Source: a virus. From it: a stretch of DNA of 42,051 nt. The stretch covers positions 1 through 42,051 of the IMG/VR virus record IMGVR_UViG_3300035191_000045; one strand, 5' to 3'. A program made the position numbers and the translations under genes. The notes under the pieces were generated by a model. The model searched no databases. It worked only from the letters and a program-made list of their open reading frames with translations, and was not told the DNA's origin. Shown piece after piece: positions 7,135 through 15,455 of this stretch (positions are counted from its first letter, which is position 1; each line of letters begins with the position of its first letter).

Positions 7135-7170
7135 CTAGCACCATCAGGCTGCGCGGCCTGATGGTGCTAG
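7135..7170 (+). terminator. perfect 15-bp hairpin after the integrase operon
   Basis: CTAGCACCATCAGGC (7135-7149) and GCCTGATGGTGCTAG (7156-7170) are perfectly complementary with a 6-base loop. No T-run follows on either strand, so it may be a factor-assisted terminator, an RNA-processing site or a protein-binding site. Confidence 0.5.
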
Positions 7171-7196
7171 TAGGGTGAACACAAGCAGGTAACGCG

Positions 7197-7397
7197 ATGA
7201 ACAAAATATGTAGAGTTATTATTGGGAAGAGCAAGTTTTTCGTGCAAGGAGGCAACCCTGACAAGCTGAAACAGATCGCCGACATACTCGACATGCCATT
7301 TGATAAGATTGTTCGGGTTGCGATCCCCATCAACCCTGATGTTATCAAGGTGTGGGCGATTGGTGAGTTGGCCGATCACTTGCGGGAAACGGGGTGA
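7197..7397 (+). CDS. hypothetical protein, 66 aa
   Basis: This is a small mixed alpha/beta protein with a conserved-looking hydrophobic pattern (RVIIGKSKFFVQGG, then LKQIADILDMPFDKIVRVAI). It is not recognised. It is the first gene after the long hairpin and is followed closely by the gene at 7406, so it probably heads an operon of small early genes. Confidence 0.6.
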   Translation: MNKICRVIIGKSKFFVQGGNPDKLKQIADILDMPFDKIVRVAIPINPDVIKVWAIGELADHLRETG

Positions 7398-7405
7398 GGT
7401 GAGCG

Positions 7406-7687
7406 ATGTATAAATTTGATATAATAGATCGAACCACGTTGAAGCATATTCAAGAAATTGAAGACAACCTGATCGCCTTTCGTGGGGTTCGGCAACTTTG
7501 GGCGAATGTCGTCGCTGGTGGAGTGTTGACCTGCTTTCATGCATTCTCTCCGCGACAGGAAGAAAAAGAGAATATCGCGAACGATTTGTATGAAGAGCAG
7601 TTGGCCCGGCTTTCGCAACTCACGACACATGCCCAGAAATTGCAAGAATACCTCAAACAGCAGAGGGAAAGGTGTGGTCACGATTGA
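7406..7687 (+). CDS. helical hypothetical protein, 93 aa
   Basis: Most of the protein is predicted helical with many Glu, Gln and Leu residues, and a coiled coil is likely over the last 35 residues. No family is recognised. A GAGGTGAG site precedes the ATG. It overlaps the start of the next gene by 14 bases. Confidence 0.6.
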   Translation: MYKFDIIDRTTLKHIQEIEDNLIAFRGVRQLWANVVAGGVLTCFHAFSPRQEEKENIANDLYEEQLARLSQLTTHAQKLQEYLKQQRERCGHD

Positions 7688-7916
7688 ATGGTACATCACC
7701 ATTAACGGCGTCCGGTTCCGAGACGTGACGGATACCACCTTTGTCGGGCCTGGCTACTCCTACGAAGAAGCCTATGCTTTGACACAAGGGCGGCGTGTGT
7801 ATTGTTCTCCACCACAGCCGGAACACGAGAACGAGGAATGGGCCGATCCGGACCCGTTCTGGAAGGGCCTGCCGAAATATAAGAAACGGAGAAAACGACA
7901 GAAACGCAGGGCGTGA
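7674..7916 (+). CDS. hypothetical protein with basic tail, 80 aa
   Basis: The likely start is a GTG at 7674 behind GAGGGAAAGG, inside the end of the previous gene. The body is beta-rich (EWYITINGVRFRDVTDTTFV), followed by an acidic/aromatic segment and a very basic tail (KYKKRRKRQKRR) that could bind nucleic acid. Not recognised. Confidence 0.6.
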   Translation: MVTIEWYITINGVRFRDVTDTTFVGPGYSYEEAYALTQGRRVYCSPPQPEHENEEWADPDPFWKGLPKYKKRRKRQKRRA

Positions 7917-7937
7917 CGCCTGCGAGGAGGAAATACC

Positions 7938-9014
7938 ATGAATATCCATATTTTTGACGATGGGTTTACGGTGATGCCGATTCAGACCCTGGATGAGATC
8001 CTTCCGGCGCGAGGAGGAACGGGCGGGTTGTTGGAACCATCCGGCATTGCTTATCATTATTGCGGGATTCAGACATTTGATGTTGGGCATCTTATGGCCT
8101 ATGGCTTTCGCCGGTTTGGATACCCGGCAAATGGGTGGGATAACGATAAAGAACTCTGTAAGTGGATTCTTGTCACGCCAATGGAAGGCGTCTTTCTCAC
8201 GGTAACGCCGACAAGTGTCTCGCCATTTGGGTATTTACTGAAAAATCCGTTGACGAGAGAACTTAGCAATGAGCAATCCGCTCTGTTTGTTGAATGGGGG
8301 AAACACTGCCACAAATGGGCCAAAGAGACGCACGGTGTTGTGTTGGTTGACTCAGGGCATTGGGCCGGGCAGTATACGGACGAGGAATTTGAATTCGCGT
8401 CTGAGGCATGGCTGCGGAAAACGTATCCAGATGAGTATACTGAAGAATCTGTCGAACAACTTGCCAAAAAAATTGAGGTTGCTGTGAAAGGCATCGCCTA
8501 TCGTTTTTGGCATGAAAAACATGAAGAATGTCGAAAATTTGCTGATGAGTACAAACACAGTCATCCTCTCCCTGAACGGCAAAATAACTTGAGATGCCAT
8601 GTTCTCAGTGATGATATCCCTGGAATTCCCTTTTGGAAGAGCTTGCCGGAAGAGAGTCTTGAACGACGGATGAATGAGGCGATTCAACGAACACTTTTCG
8701 ATCTAAAACGTCCTGTGCCTGTTCGTGATTGGCAGCTTACCATCGATGGCAAAAATACTGACGATGAATTTTGTAAGTATGCTGTTGATGGAGACGGCGA
8801 GGAAACGGATGAATGCCTCTATGATTATTCTGTGCCGACAGCAAGGACTACCGGATATGGTGTCGATCTAGATACGGTTGGAAATAAAGACTGGTCTCAT
8901 GTGCAAACGGCGTTTATTGACCAGTTCGGTTCGGTGAAAGCGGGAATACAGCACCTCGCAAAATTACTTGATTACGGGATGCTGACCAGCGCCTGCGAGG
9001 TGGAAATGCCATGA
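7938..9014 (+). CDS. hypothetical protein, 358 aa
   Basis: This is a large soluble protein with no membrane segment. The N-terminal 60 residues contain a glycine-rich stretch (ARGGTGGLLEPSG). A central helical region (about residues 140-210) is rich in Glu and His, and the C-terminal part is acidic. No domain is recognised. A strong GAGGAGG site precedes the ATG, so it should be well expressed. It ends in an ATGA overlap with the next gene, within a run of tightly packed genes up to 11.1 kb. Confidence 0.7.
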   Translation: MNIHIFDDGFTVMPIQTLDEILPARGGTGGLLEPSGIAYHYCGIQTFDVGHLMAYGFRRFGYPANGWDNDKELCKWILVTPMEGVFLTVTPTSVSPFGYLLKNPLTRELSNEQSALFVEWGKHCHKWAKETHGVVLVDSGHWAGQYTDEEFEFASEAWLRKTYPDEYTEESVEQLAKKIEVAVKGIAYRFWHEKHEECRKFADEYKHSHPLPERQNNLRCHVLSDDIPGIPFWKSLPEESLERRMNEAIQRTLFDLKRPVPVRDWQLTIDGKNTDDEFCKYAVDGDGEETDECLYDYSVPTARTTGYGVDLDTVGNKDWSHVQTAFIDQFGSVKAGIQHLAKLLDYGMLTSACEVEMP

Positions 9015-9391
9015 AAAATGAAGACGTTGCCATTCATACGGCATTGATCGCCTACATGATGGCAGAATGGAAATATTATGTGATCGCTGATATTCCAAAG
9101 GAGAATGACTGGAAGCTAAAATATCCGTCGTTTGATCACACGGGGTTGTTGGCCGATGTGATCAAACGGTTTCGTCCGGCGCTGTATGAGGTCATCTGGC
9201 AGGTGTCATGGGAAAGGGCCATCCCTATTATTCAGCGGTATATTCACCCGGATAATACGGCACAGGTCTTTGTCACGAAATATTGTGATGCCTGTGGAGA
9301 CACAGCGGCGCAGGTGTCGTATCTTACGTTTCGCTGCGCGTCATGTGGAAAGGTGCTTGCGTCTGAAGACAGCGAGGAGGAAAACCGATGA
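9011..9391 (+). CDS. hypothetical protein with C-terminal zinc ribbon, 126 aa
   Basis: The first about 85 residues are helical and aromatic. The end carries a zinc ribbon with two CxxC pairs (CDAC and CASC) about 17 residues apart. It overlaps both neighbours by ATGA junctions, so translation is coupled to the radical SAM gene that follows, and a partnership with that enzyme is plausible. Confidence 0.65.
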   Translation: MKNEDVAIHTALIAYMMAEWKYYVIADIPKENDWKLKYPSFDHTGLLADVIKRFRPALYEVIWQVSWERAIPIIQRYIHPDNTAQVFVTKYCDACGDTAAQVSYLTFRCASCGKVLASEDSEEENR

Positions 9392-10104
9392 ATATTTTAT
9401 ACATTCCCCAGGGCCGTGCTCGTGAGTATGCCGATCTTGCCTGCAATCCCTACAATGGCTGTACGCACGGGTGTGAGTATTGCTATGGCAAGCGCTATAA
9501 ACAAGAGGCGTACTATCAGGATGCCGCGCCAAAGCGTGACGTTATCGCGAAATTACGGAAAGATGTCTCACGCCTAAATGGACACACGCCGGAAATTCTC
9601 TTGAGTTTCCAGGGCGATGTGTACCAACATGCTGAGGTTGAGTTAGGGGTGACACGACAGGCGCTAGAACTCTTCATTGCGCACAACTTGCCGTTTACGA
9701 TTTTGACGAAGGGTGGCAAGCGGGCAGTGCGAGACTTTGACTTGTTGGAACGCTATGACAAGGCGCGATTTGGGACAAGTCTCGTCTTCGACAATGATGA
9801 GAGTGCGGCGGAATGGGAACCGAACGCCGCCAGTATTTCAGAACGGATCGCGGTGCTTCGAGCCGCAAAGATACGCGGCATTCCGACGTGGGTCAGCATG
9901 GAACCAGTGATTTATCCAGGCCAAGCGTTGAACGTAGTCGAAATGTTGCATGATGTGGTCGATCATTGGAAGGTCGGCAAGTTGAACTATCACAAGGCCG
10001 CGCACGGCGTAGACTGGTTGAAATTTCGAGAGGACATCACGGAACAGCTTGAACGCTACGGCGCGAGCTATTACTTGAAACGGAGTTTGACTGAACTGAG
10101 GTGA
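9388..10104 (+). CDS. radical SAM protein (SPL-like family)
   Basis: Residues about 23-37 hold NPYNGCTHGCEYCYG, the CxxxCxxC motif that binds the 4Fe-4S cluster of radical S-adenosylmethionine enzymes. The following segments (ILLSFQGDVYQ, FTILTKGGKR, FGTSLVFDND) fit the SPL-like group that includes spore photoproduct lyases and related uncharacterised phage enzymes. It is shorter than true spore photoproduct lyases, so repair is not implied. With the neighbouring DUF4326 and ASCH genes it may take part in a nucleotide or nucleic-acid modification. The chemistry is unknown. Confidence 0.8.
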   Translation: MNILYIPQGRAREYADLACNPYNGCTHGCEYCYGKRYKQEAYYQDAAPKRDVIAKLRKDVSRLNGHTPEILLSFQGDVYQHAEVELGVTRQALELFIAHNLPFTILTKGGKRAVRDFDLLERYDKARFGTSLVFDNDESAAEWEPNAASISERIAVLRAAKIRGIPTWVSMEPVIYPGQALNVVEMLHDVVDHWKVGKLNYHKAAHGVDWLKFREDITEQLERYGASYYLKRSLTELR

Positions 10105-10111
10105 AAAAGTA

Positions 10112-10471
10112 ATGCCAAAACGCATACAACGAAAACGCACGAAAGGCTGGCGGATGCCTGAAAATGCCGTGTATGTCGGGCGTCCGACGAAATACGGGAA
10201 CCCATACAAGGAAGGCATGCCGCTTCGTGACATCCCGGATATTTATGTTCACCGTTGCGGTATGGCTGATCTGCCAGCCAGCTACAAGATTACGAGAGAG
10301 GATGCGGTTCGGCTGTATGAGGCATTGATGGCGCAACTTTGCCAAAGTCCTGGGTATTTACAGCGGTTACAGCGCGAGCTTGGAGGCAAGGATCTTGTCT
10401 GCTGGTGTTCGCTGGATGGTCCGTGTCATGTGGATGTTCTACTCAAATTCGCGAATGGTGGAACGTCATGA
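10112..10471 (+). CDS. DUF4326 protein
   Basis: The family signature is clear: VYVGRPTKYGNPYKEG near residues 20-36 and LVCWCSLDGPCHVDVLL near residues 95-112. The two cysteines and the histidine suggest metal or substrate binding. DUF4326 proteins are common in phages next to nucleotide-metabolism genes, but the reaction is not established. It overlaps the ASCH gene by four bases. Confidence 0.8.
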   Translation: MPKRIQRKRTKGWRMPENAVYVGRPTKYGNPYKEGMPLRDIPDIYVHRCGMADLPASYKITREDAVRLYEALMAQLCQSPGYLQRLQRELGGKDLVCWCSLDGPCHVDVLLKFANGGTS

Positions 10472-10905
10472 AAACGTTGAGTATTAGACAACCCTGGAGT
10501 TGGCTTATCTTACACCAGGGCAAAAATATTGAAAACCGGACATGGTACACGCCCTATCGCGGCCCGTTGTTTATCCATGCCGGGAAGTTGTGGGATGAGA
10601 ACATCCAAAGTGGGAAAGCTAGTATCGATCCGGAGATGTTCGATCTTGTGATGGAACGTTATGGCATCACGATAGAGATCGTCAAGCAGTGGATACGAGA
10701 GAGCGGCAAGCGGACGTTTGGCGAGGTCTTCTTGACGGGTGGCATTGTCGGCAAGGTCGATCTGGTGGATTGCGTGCAGAACCATCCGAGCATCTGGGCG
10801 ATAAAAGGGCAGTGGCATTGGGTGCTGGAACACCCGGAGCCGTTGCCGTTCATGGCGTGTAAGGGACAACTCGGATTGTTCGAGGTGAAATACTATGGAC
10901 AGTAA
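10468..10905 (+). CDS. ASCH-domain protein
   Basis: It begins MKTLSIRQPWSWLI, followed by ENRTWYTPYRGPLFIHAGK, the typical start of ASCH-fold proteins, which bind RNA or modified nucleosides. GKVDLVDCV and the C-terminal GQLGLFEV strand complete the beta-barrel. The open frame extends upstream, but the ATG in the ATGA overlap at 10468 gives exactly the family start. It belongs to the radical SAM / DUF4326 group. Confidence 0.8.
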   Translation: MKTLSIRQPWSWLILHQGKNIENRTWYTPYRGPLFIHAGKLWDENIQSGKASIDPEMFDLVMERYGITIEIVKQWIRESGKRTFGEVFLTGGIVGKVDLVDCVQNHPSIWAIKGQWHWVLEHPEPLPFMACKGQLGLFEVKYYGQ

Positions 10906-11110
10906 AAAATTGCAAGACTACATCCGTGAATGGCTGAAGCACTATCACGAACCGGCACAGTACAAAACGATTTTGGAACAGGCGGCCACGCCTCGAACCG
11001 GAAAGCAATGGACTGATGCCATTCAGTATTATGTCCGGGGCGTGAGCGCCCACAATCCTCGTAAACGAGAAATACGGGCCGCCTGTCAGGAACTGCTGAA
11101 ACCCGTCTGA
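10895..11110 (+). CDS. hypothetical protein, 71 aa
   Basis: This is a small basic helical protein (LQDYIREWLKHYH to LLKPV), not recognised. It overlaps the ASCH gene by 11 bases and is the last gene before the packaging region. Its helical, charged nature would suit a nucleic-acid or protein binding role. Confidence 0.6.
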   Translation: MDSKKLQDYIREWLKHYHEPAQYKTILEQAATPRTGKQWTDAIQYYVRGVSAHNPRKREIRAACQELLKPV

Positions 11111-11171
11111 CTGCACGCCATTTCTCTGTCCTCCAGAGCTAGGCTGAAACGCAGCCCCCACAAAAAATTCC

Positions 11172-11200
11172 TTGCCAAACCGCTCCCGCCCTGTTATCTT
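11172..11200 (+). promoter_or_regulatory. promoter upstream of the terminase genes
   Basis: TTGCCA (11172-11177) and TATCTT (11195-11200) are separated by 17 bases. It lies in the only gap of this region and should start the packaging operon. Confidence 0.55.
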
Positions 11201-11282
11201 GTACCTAAATTCACAAGACGGCGAATTTTCGATACTAACAAAAGAGAAAGATTTATGTCATAATGCTTTAGGTATCCACTTA

Positions 11283-11756
11283 ATGGCGAAACCAAAACCG
11301 AAAGCTGCCTGGGAAGAGGCGGAACGGCTCTATAAATTAGGCTATGATTTAGCGACCATAAAGAACCGTACAACAATCGCTAAATCTACCATCATTAAAA
11401 AAGCGAGAGTATGTGGATGGACAAAAGACGTTTGCCCAAAGCACGGCATTGATACCAGCATTGCCGATCTTGAGGTGGTAATTGGCGATCTCTCCTATTA
11501 TGCACTCACCCTCTCGAAAGACAATTTCCAGGCACACCGAGATCTTTCTGTGACCATTGCGAATCACATGGCCTCCCGTGAAAAAATGCTGAATCAGGCC
11601 GAAGCCCTACCAGTCCTACAAATCATCGAAGGGGCGATGATGGCGATAGAGTGGATACGGGAACACTACGCCCTTGAAGATTCCACGCAGGCCGCGCACC
11701 TGTTGAATGACTGTCTTGAGGTCCACCGACAGAAACTTGCAGAATTAGGGCGGTGA
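11283..11756 (+). CDS. terS: probable terminase small subunit
   Basis: The N-terminal 60 residues contain a helix-turn-helix pattern (KAAWEEAERLYKLGYDLATI, then TTIAKSTIIKKARVCGW) as used by small terminases to bind the packaging site. The remainder is helical, fitting the oligomer core and the large-subunit contact. The position five bases before the large subunit supports the role. The ATG at 11283 gives a sensible N-terminus; the open frame goes back to 11172, across the promoter. Confidence 0.7.
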   Translation: MAKPKPKAAWEEAERLYKLGYDLATIKNRTTIAKSTIIKKARVCGWTKDVCPKHGIDTSIADLEVVIGDLSYYALTLSKDNFQAHRDLSVTIANHMASREKMLNQAEALPVLQIIEGAMMAIEWIREHYALEDSTQAAHLLNDCLEVHRQKLAELGR

Positions 11757-11760
11757 TGCG

Positions 11761-13599
11761 ATGCTGAAACGCCGTCAACGCCGCTATCAAGAAAACGCTC
11801 GTCGTGCTGTTCATTTCACCGTAGCGGTCCCTACCGGGAAAGACGTCATCTTCCTCCCTGATCGTCTGGCATGCGAACGCGACATCCCTCTCTTCGGAAA
11901 AACCTACATTCCGGACTATGTGACTGCCGAGTATGCCCCGCATCATTTCTTGATGTTTCAGGCCATGCAAACCCGGACATCAAGGATCGTCTTAGTCCTT
12001 TTGCCGAGAGGGGCAGGCAAAAGCACGATCCTGTTTCTTATCGCCCTCCATGCCGTCTGTTATAGCCTGGAGCCGTATATCGTCCAGATCGAGCATGATG
12101 GCGATCTGGCCGGAACGATTGTCCAGAAATTCGTGAAGGTGTTTGAGGAAAATCAAAAGGTCATTCACGACTTTCCGGACGTGCGCCCATCTACGCCCTG
12201 GTCGCCGTCCAGCGGCGAACTGAATTTTACAAACGGCTGCATCATTCGATTTATGGGGTTGAACCAATTGAAAAGCCGTGGTTCAACCCATCATGAACAC
12301 CGGATCACGCTCGCCATCTGTAATGATCTCGTTGACCTGAAGAACGCCAAAAGCCGGTCAGAGACAAAGTTTATCTATGACATGATCACAAAGGATCTGG
12401 CAAAGGCCGGGCCACTGCCTGGTGAAGGCATTTTACGACGGTGCTATTTAGGGACCTCGATCAGCCAGACGGACGCCGCGTGGCAACTGTCGCAGTCTCC
12501 GATGGTCAAGGTCATTAAGATTCCGGCGATCAATGGACATCCGGATCGGATCAAACAGTTAATGGCCGTGATCTCAGAAGACGCCCGTCACATCAGCGAC
12601 TTTTGCGACCAGATCGAACGAGAGAAAGAGGCGCAACTTGACGCCGAGGAGATTTCCCCGGAGGAGTTGGAAATTACTGACCGGGAGCGCTGGGCATATA
12701 TCCGCGCGAACCGGGAGAAATACGCGCCGTTTTTTGCGATCCCGGACGAAGGCGACGAAGACGGGTTTCTCGGAAGAGATGGCGCGTTACAGAGTTATTG
12801 GCCGGAGGTCTATTCGATGGCGTTTTTTGTGTTTGACGCGGCAGAGGACACTGGGGCCTTCATGCAAGAGCGCCAACATGTCACATCAGACGCGGCCTTT
12901 CAAAAGGTGTTCCGTGAGTGGTTTGTCCCGTATGACGGCACGTTACCACGTGGGCTCTATCGGTTCGGGTTGGCAATTGATACCAGTGGTGAGCCGAAAG
13001 AAGGCACGGATCCGATGGCGATTGTCGCAGGGGCGTTTAACCTGACAACACGGGATTTGTATATTCTGGAGGTCTGGAGCGATCAGGCCACACCGGAAAA
13101 GCTGCTCTCCGTCGCGCATGAGATCTATTGGCGGCAGTTTCGCACCCAGGATCGCACGGCCTCTGTCTTCCTCGAAGCGATTGTGTCGGCGAAAGGGTTA
13201 GGCCGGTCGTTTTTTCAGCAGGGGGCTGAAAATGCGCAACACAGACACCCGTCCCGCGCAGACTTCTGGGATCCATTGCCCGTAAAAGAGGTCCCGCCCG
13301 GAGGGAATAAGGATTTACGCCTGCTCGCCATCCGTCCGGAGCTTGAACAGCAACGCATTCATGTCATGAGCGGGCACTCGCAGCAGGATTTGCTTGTCAC
13401 GCAATGGTGTGGCTGGATACCCGGAACGAATACCCATAAGCTGATGGAGATCGAGTATAAAATTGATACGGCTGACGCCATGACCATGCTGTATACACAA
13501 TTACAGAAGCGCCCGCGCAAGAAACCCGCCCAGAGCCAGGAACCGCGCCGGAATCAACCACCGGCCCGCAGCGCGTATGACCGCTTTCGTCATCGATAA
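11761..13599 (+). CDS. terL: terminase large subunit
   Basis: The ATPase domain shows the Walker A motif LPRGAGKS (residues 81-88) and acidic residues after a hydrophobic strand near ITLAICNDLVD. The nuclease domain begins near LAIDTSGEP, with Asp407 as a likely metal ligand, and has further acidic residues (VFLEAIVSAKG). The length of 612 is normal or slightly long. It pumps DNA into proheads and cuts concatemers. The C-terminal tail is basic and proline-rich, suited to portal docking or DNA contact. Confidence 0.9.
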   Translation: MLKRRQRRYQENARRAVHFTVAVPTGKDVIFLPDRLACERDIPLFGKTYIPDYVTAEYAPHHFLMFQAMQTRTSRIVLVLLPRGAGKSTILFLIALHAVCYSLEPYIVQIEHDGDLAGTIVQKFVKVFEENQKVIHDFPDVRPSTPWSPSSGELNFTNGCIIRFMGLNQLKSRGSTHHEHRITLAICNDLVDLKNAKSRSETKFIYDMITKDLAKAGPLPGEGILRRCYLGTSISQTDAAWQLSQSPMVKVIKIPAINGHPDRIKQLMAVISEDARHISDFCDQIEREKEAQLDAEEISPEELEITDRERWAYIRANREKYAPFFAIPDEGDEDGFLGRDGALQSYWPEVYSMAFFVFDAAEDTGAFMQERQHVTSDAAFQKVFREWFVPYDGTLPRGLYRFGLAIDTSGEPKEGTDPMAIVAGAFNLTTRDLYILEVWSDQATPEKLLSVAHEIYWRQFRTQDRTASVFLEAIVSAKGLGRSFFQQGAENAQHRHPSRADFWDPLPVKEVPPGGNKDLRLLAIRPELEQQRIHVMSGHSQQDLLVTQWCGWIPGTNTHKLMEIEYKIDTADAMTMLYTQLQKRPRKKPAQSQEPRRNQPPARSAYDRFRHR

Positions 13600-13667
13600 A
13601 TGGAAGGAAAAGGAGATGTCTTGAACGTACCCTCCGAAGAAAATAATTAAATTTTTCACAAAACTTC

Positions 13668-13696
13668 TTGCGCATTTCTTCACGATCTGCTATAGT
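13668..13696 (+). promoter_or_regulatory. late-type promoter, copy 1
   Basis: TTGCGC (13668-13673) and TATAGT (13691-13696) are 17 bases apart. The upstream block AAATTTTTCACA (13649-13660) recurs before the promoters at 17701 and 19132. The ATG of the next gene is only 8 bases after the -10 box, so the mRNA may be leaderless. Confidence 0.65.
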
Positions 13697-13704
13697 CCCC
13701 CCGC

Positions 13705-14724
13705 ATGAATCATATCCTCCTCTTATGCCCAGATGAAAAAGACGCGACTTCATTTTACCGCGGTTGGGGGCCATTTGGCGACCTGGCCCGCGATCCTGAC
13801 ACACAAATCGTTTTACACCGTGCTGAACGGGTGGCCTGGTCCACGATTGCGGATAAGTCGCTTGTGGTGCTGCAGCGCCCGTGTACGTCATCCCATTTTG
13901 AGGTGCTCAAGATCGCCAGAGACTGTCAGGTCCCGGTCTGGTGTGATTGGGATGATCTGCTGTGGGAAATTCCGCCCGGCAATCAGGCCCGCCTCTATTA
14001 CGTCGATCCCACGGCGGTTAAAAACGGCATCCTGAAATGTGCGGATATGGCGGATCGCGTCACCGTGTCAACAGCCGCCTTTCAACACGCCTTCCCGGAA
14101 CGCTATCATGAGAAAATCCAGATCATCCGCAATCGGCTCCCGGTCCGCTGGCGGATCTGTACCGCCCCGCAGCCCCCGGGAGAACGGCTGAAACTTCTCT
14201 GGCGAGGGTCACAAACCCATGCAGCAGATTGGATCGATTCTGCTGACGGCATTCTGGCATTCTCGAAGCAGCACACCGTTGAATGGCATCTTGTCGGCAT
14301 CGCCCCGCAATGGCTGATTGAACGACTCACAGCGCTCTGTCCTGTGTATCAACGGGGGGAAATTCCGATGGAAGCCTATTTTCGATGGCTGATCGCAGAC
14401 GGGCCACGCGCAGACATGATGGTCGTCCCGCTCCGTGACAATGCCTTTAACCGGGCCAAAAGCAATATTGCCCAACTTGAGGCGACGTTTGGCGGCATGC
14501 TGACCGTGGGGCCGAAGTGGCCGGAATGGACAACCGGAATTGAGCAGGCTGATCGGCTGCTGTACGCCTCGCCCCAACAGATTGAATCACGCCTGGCGCG
14601 AGCAGCGGCATTGGCGCGAAATGGGACAGGGCCTGTCGTTGACGAATTGCAGCAGCACTTCTTGAGCGTCGCCGAGGTCTATGACACCCAATTTCGGCGT
14701 CATGTCGTCGGAGGTGGCGTATGA
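13705..14724 (+). CDS. glycosyltransferase, GT-B / GT4-like
   Basis: The fold is suggested by an N-terminal strand (HILLLCPDEKDATSFYRGWG), a conserved VWCDWDDLLWEIP segment (about residues 79-91) and the C-terminal PLRDNAFNRAKSNIAQLEA block, typical of GT4-type enzymes often found in phages. It should transfer a nucleotide-activated sugar to an unknown acceptor, perhaps a virion protein, modified DNA or host glycan. It heads a five-gene sugar cluster inserted between terminase and portal and has its own promoter. The last bases overlap the next gene. Confidence 0.75.
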   Translation: MNHILLLCPDEKDATSFYRGWGPFGDLARDPDTQIVLHRAERVAWSTIADKSLVVLQRPCTSSHFEVLKIARDCQVPVWCDWDDLLWEIPPGNQARLYYVDPTAVKNGILKCADMADRVTVSTAAFQHAFPERYHEKIQIIRNRLPVRWRICTAPQPPGERLKLLWRGSQTHAADWIDSADGILAFSKQHTVEWHLVGIAPQWLIERLTALCPVYQRGEIPMEAYFRWLIADGPRADMMVVPLRDNAFNRAKSNIAQLEATFGGMLTVGPKWPEWTTGIEQADRLLYASPQQIESRLARAAALARNGTGPVVDELQQHFLSVAEVYDTQFRRHVVGGGV

Positions 14725-15455
14725 TTTCGATTATTTTGAATGTCGGCCCGGCCCCCAGGGTCAAGATGCTGCATCGTTGCTTACCACAGACGTTTGCCCG
14801 CGCTGGATGGCAAGATATCGAATTTTTGGTCTGTGACAACGGCACAAATTCGCACGAGGTCGCCGATCTGATTCAGGCCCTCAACCCGGTCTATTTTCGG
14901 CGCAACCGTGAAAATCAGGGCAATTATCAGATGCTCAACCAATTGGTCCTCCGGGCATCCGGTGAGTATATTGCCTATATTGCCGGGGATATTGAATATC
15001 CGACACAATGGCTCAAGAAACTCGTGACAGCGGCAGCCGTGATCCCAGAGACCGGCATGGTAGGGTTCTATTGTGTGGGCAAGGATCACGGCACGCCGGA
15101 AGTCCGCAACGGGATCGCGATCAAGGTCGTGAAAGGGGCGGTGTTTGGCGGTGGTCTTTGGTCCCGATCGCTGCATGATCGGATCGGCTATTTCTATGAA
15201 GGGTATGGCAAGTACGGGCTAGGAGATTCTGATTGGGGCTTACGCATTCGACAGACGGGCCTGCTGAATTATTTTGTGGGGGATGACGTCTCTGTGCACC
15301 ACGGCGACGATGTGGACGCAGACAGCGCCTATCGTCAGATGAAATGGGAGATCCTGCATACGGCCCTGTCGCATTTTTCAGCACGCAAACAGCAGATCCA
15401 GGCCGGGAACGTGTATGTCCCTCCGCCTGAACGAACGGAAGCAGATCTTCAATGA
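14721..15455 (+). CDS. glycosyltransferase family 2 (GT-A)
   Basis: The N-terminal strand ISIILNVG, the segment EFLVCDNGT and the loop YIAYIAGDIEYP with its acidic metal-binding residues are the classic GT2 arrangement. GDSDWGLRIRQTG near residue 170 matches the catalytic acceptor loop (usually ED or DxD-type). The length of 244 gives a single catalytic domain without membrane anchor. ATGA overlaps join it to both neighbours. Confidence 0.8.
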   Translation: MISIILNVGPAPRVKMLHRCLPQTFARAGWQDIEFLVCDNGTNSHEVADLIQALNPVYFRRNRENQGNYQMLNQLVLRASGEYIAYIAGDIEYPTQWLKKLVTAAAVIPETGMVGFYCVGKDHGTPEVRNGIAIKVVKGAVFGGGLWSRSLHDRIGYFYEGYGKYGLGDSDWGLRIRQTGLLNYFVGDDVSVHHGDDVDADSAYRQMKWEILHTALSHFSARKQQIQAGNVYVPPPERTEADLQ

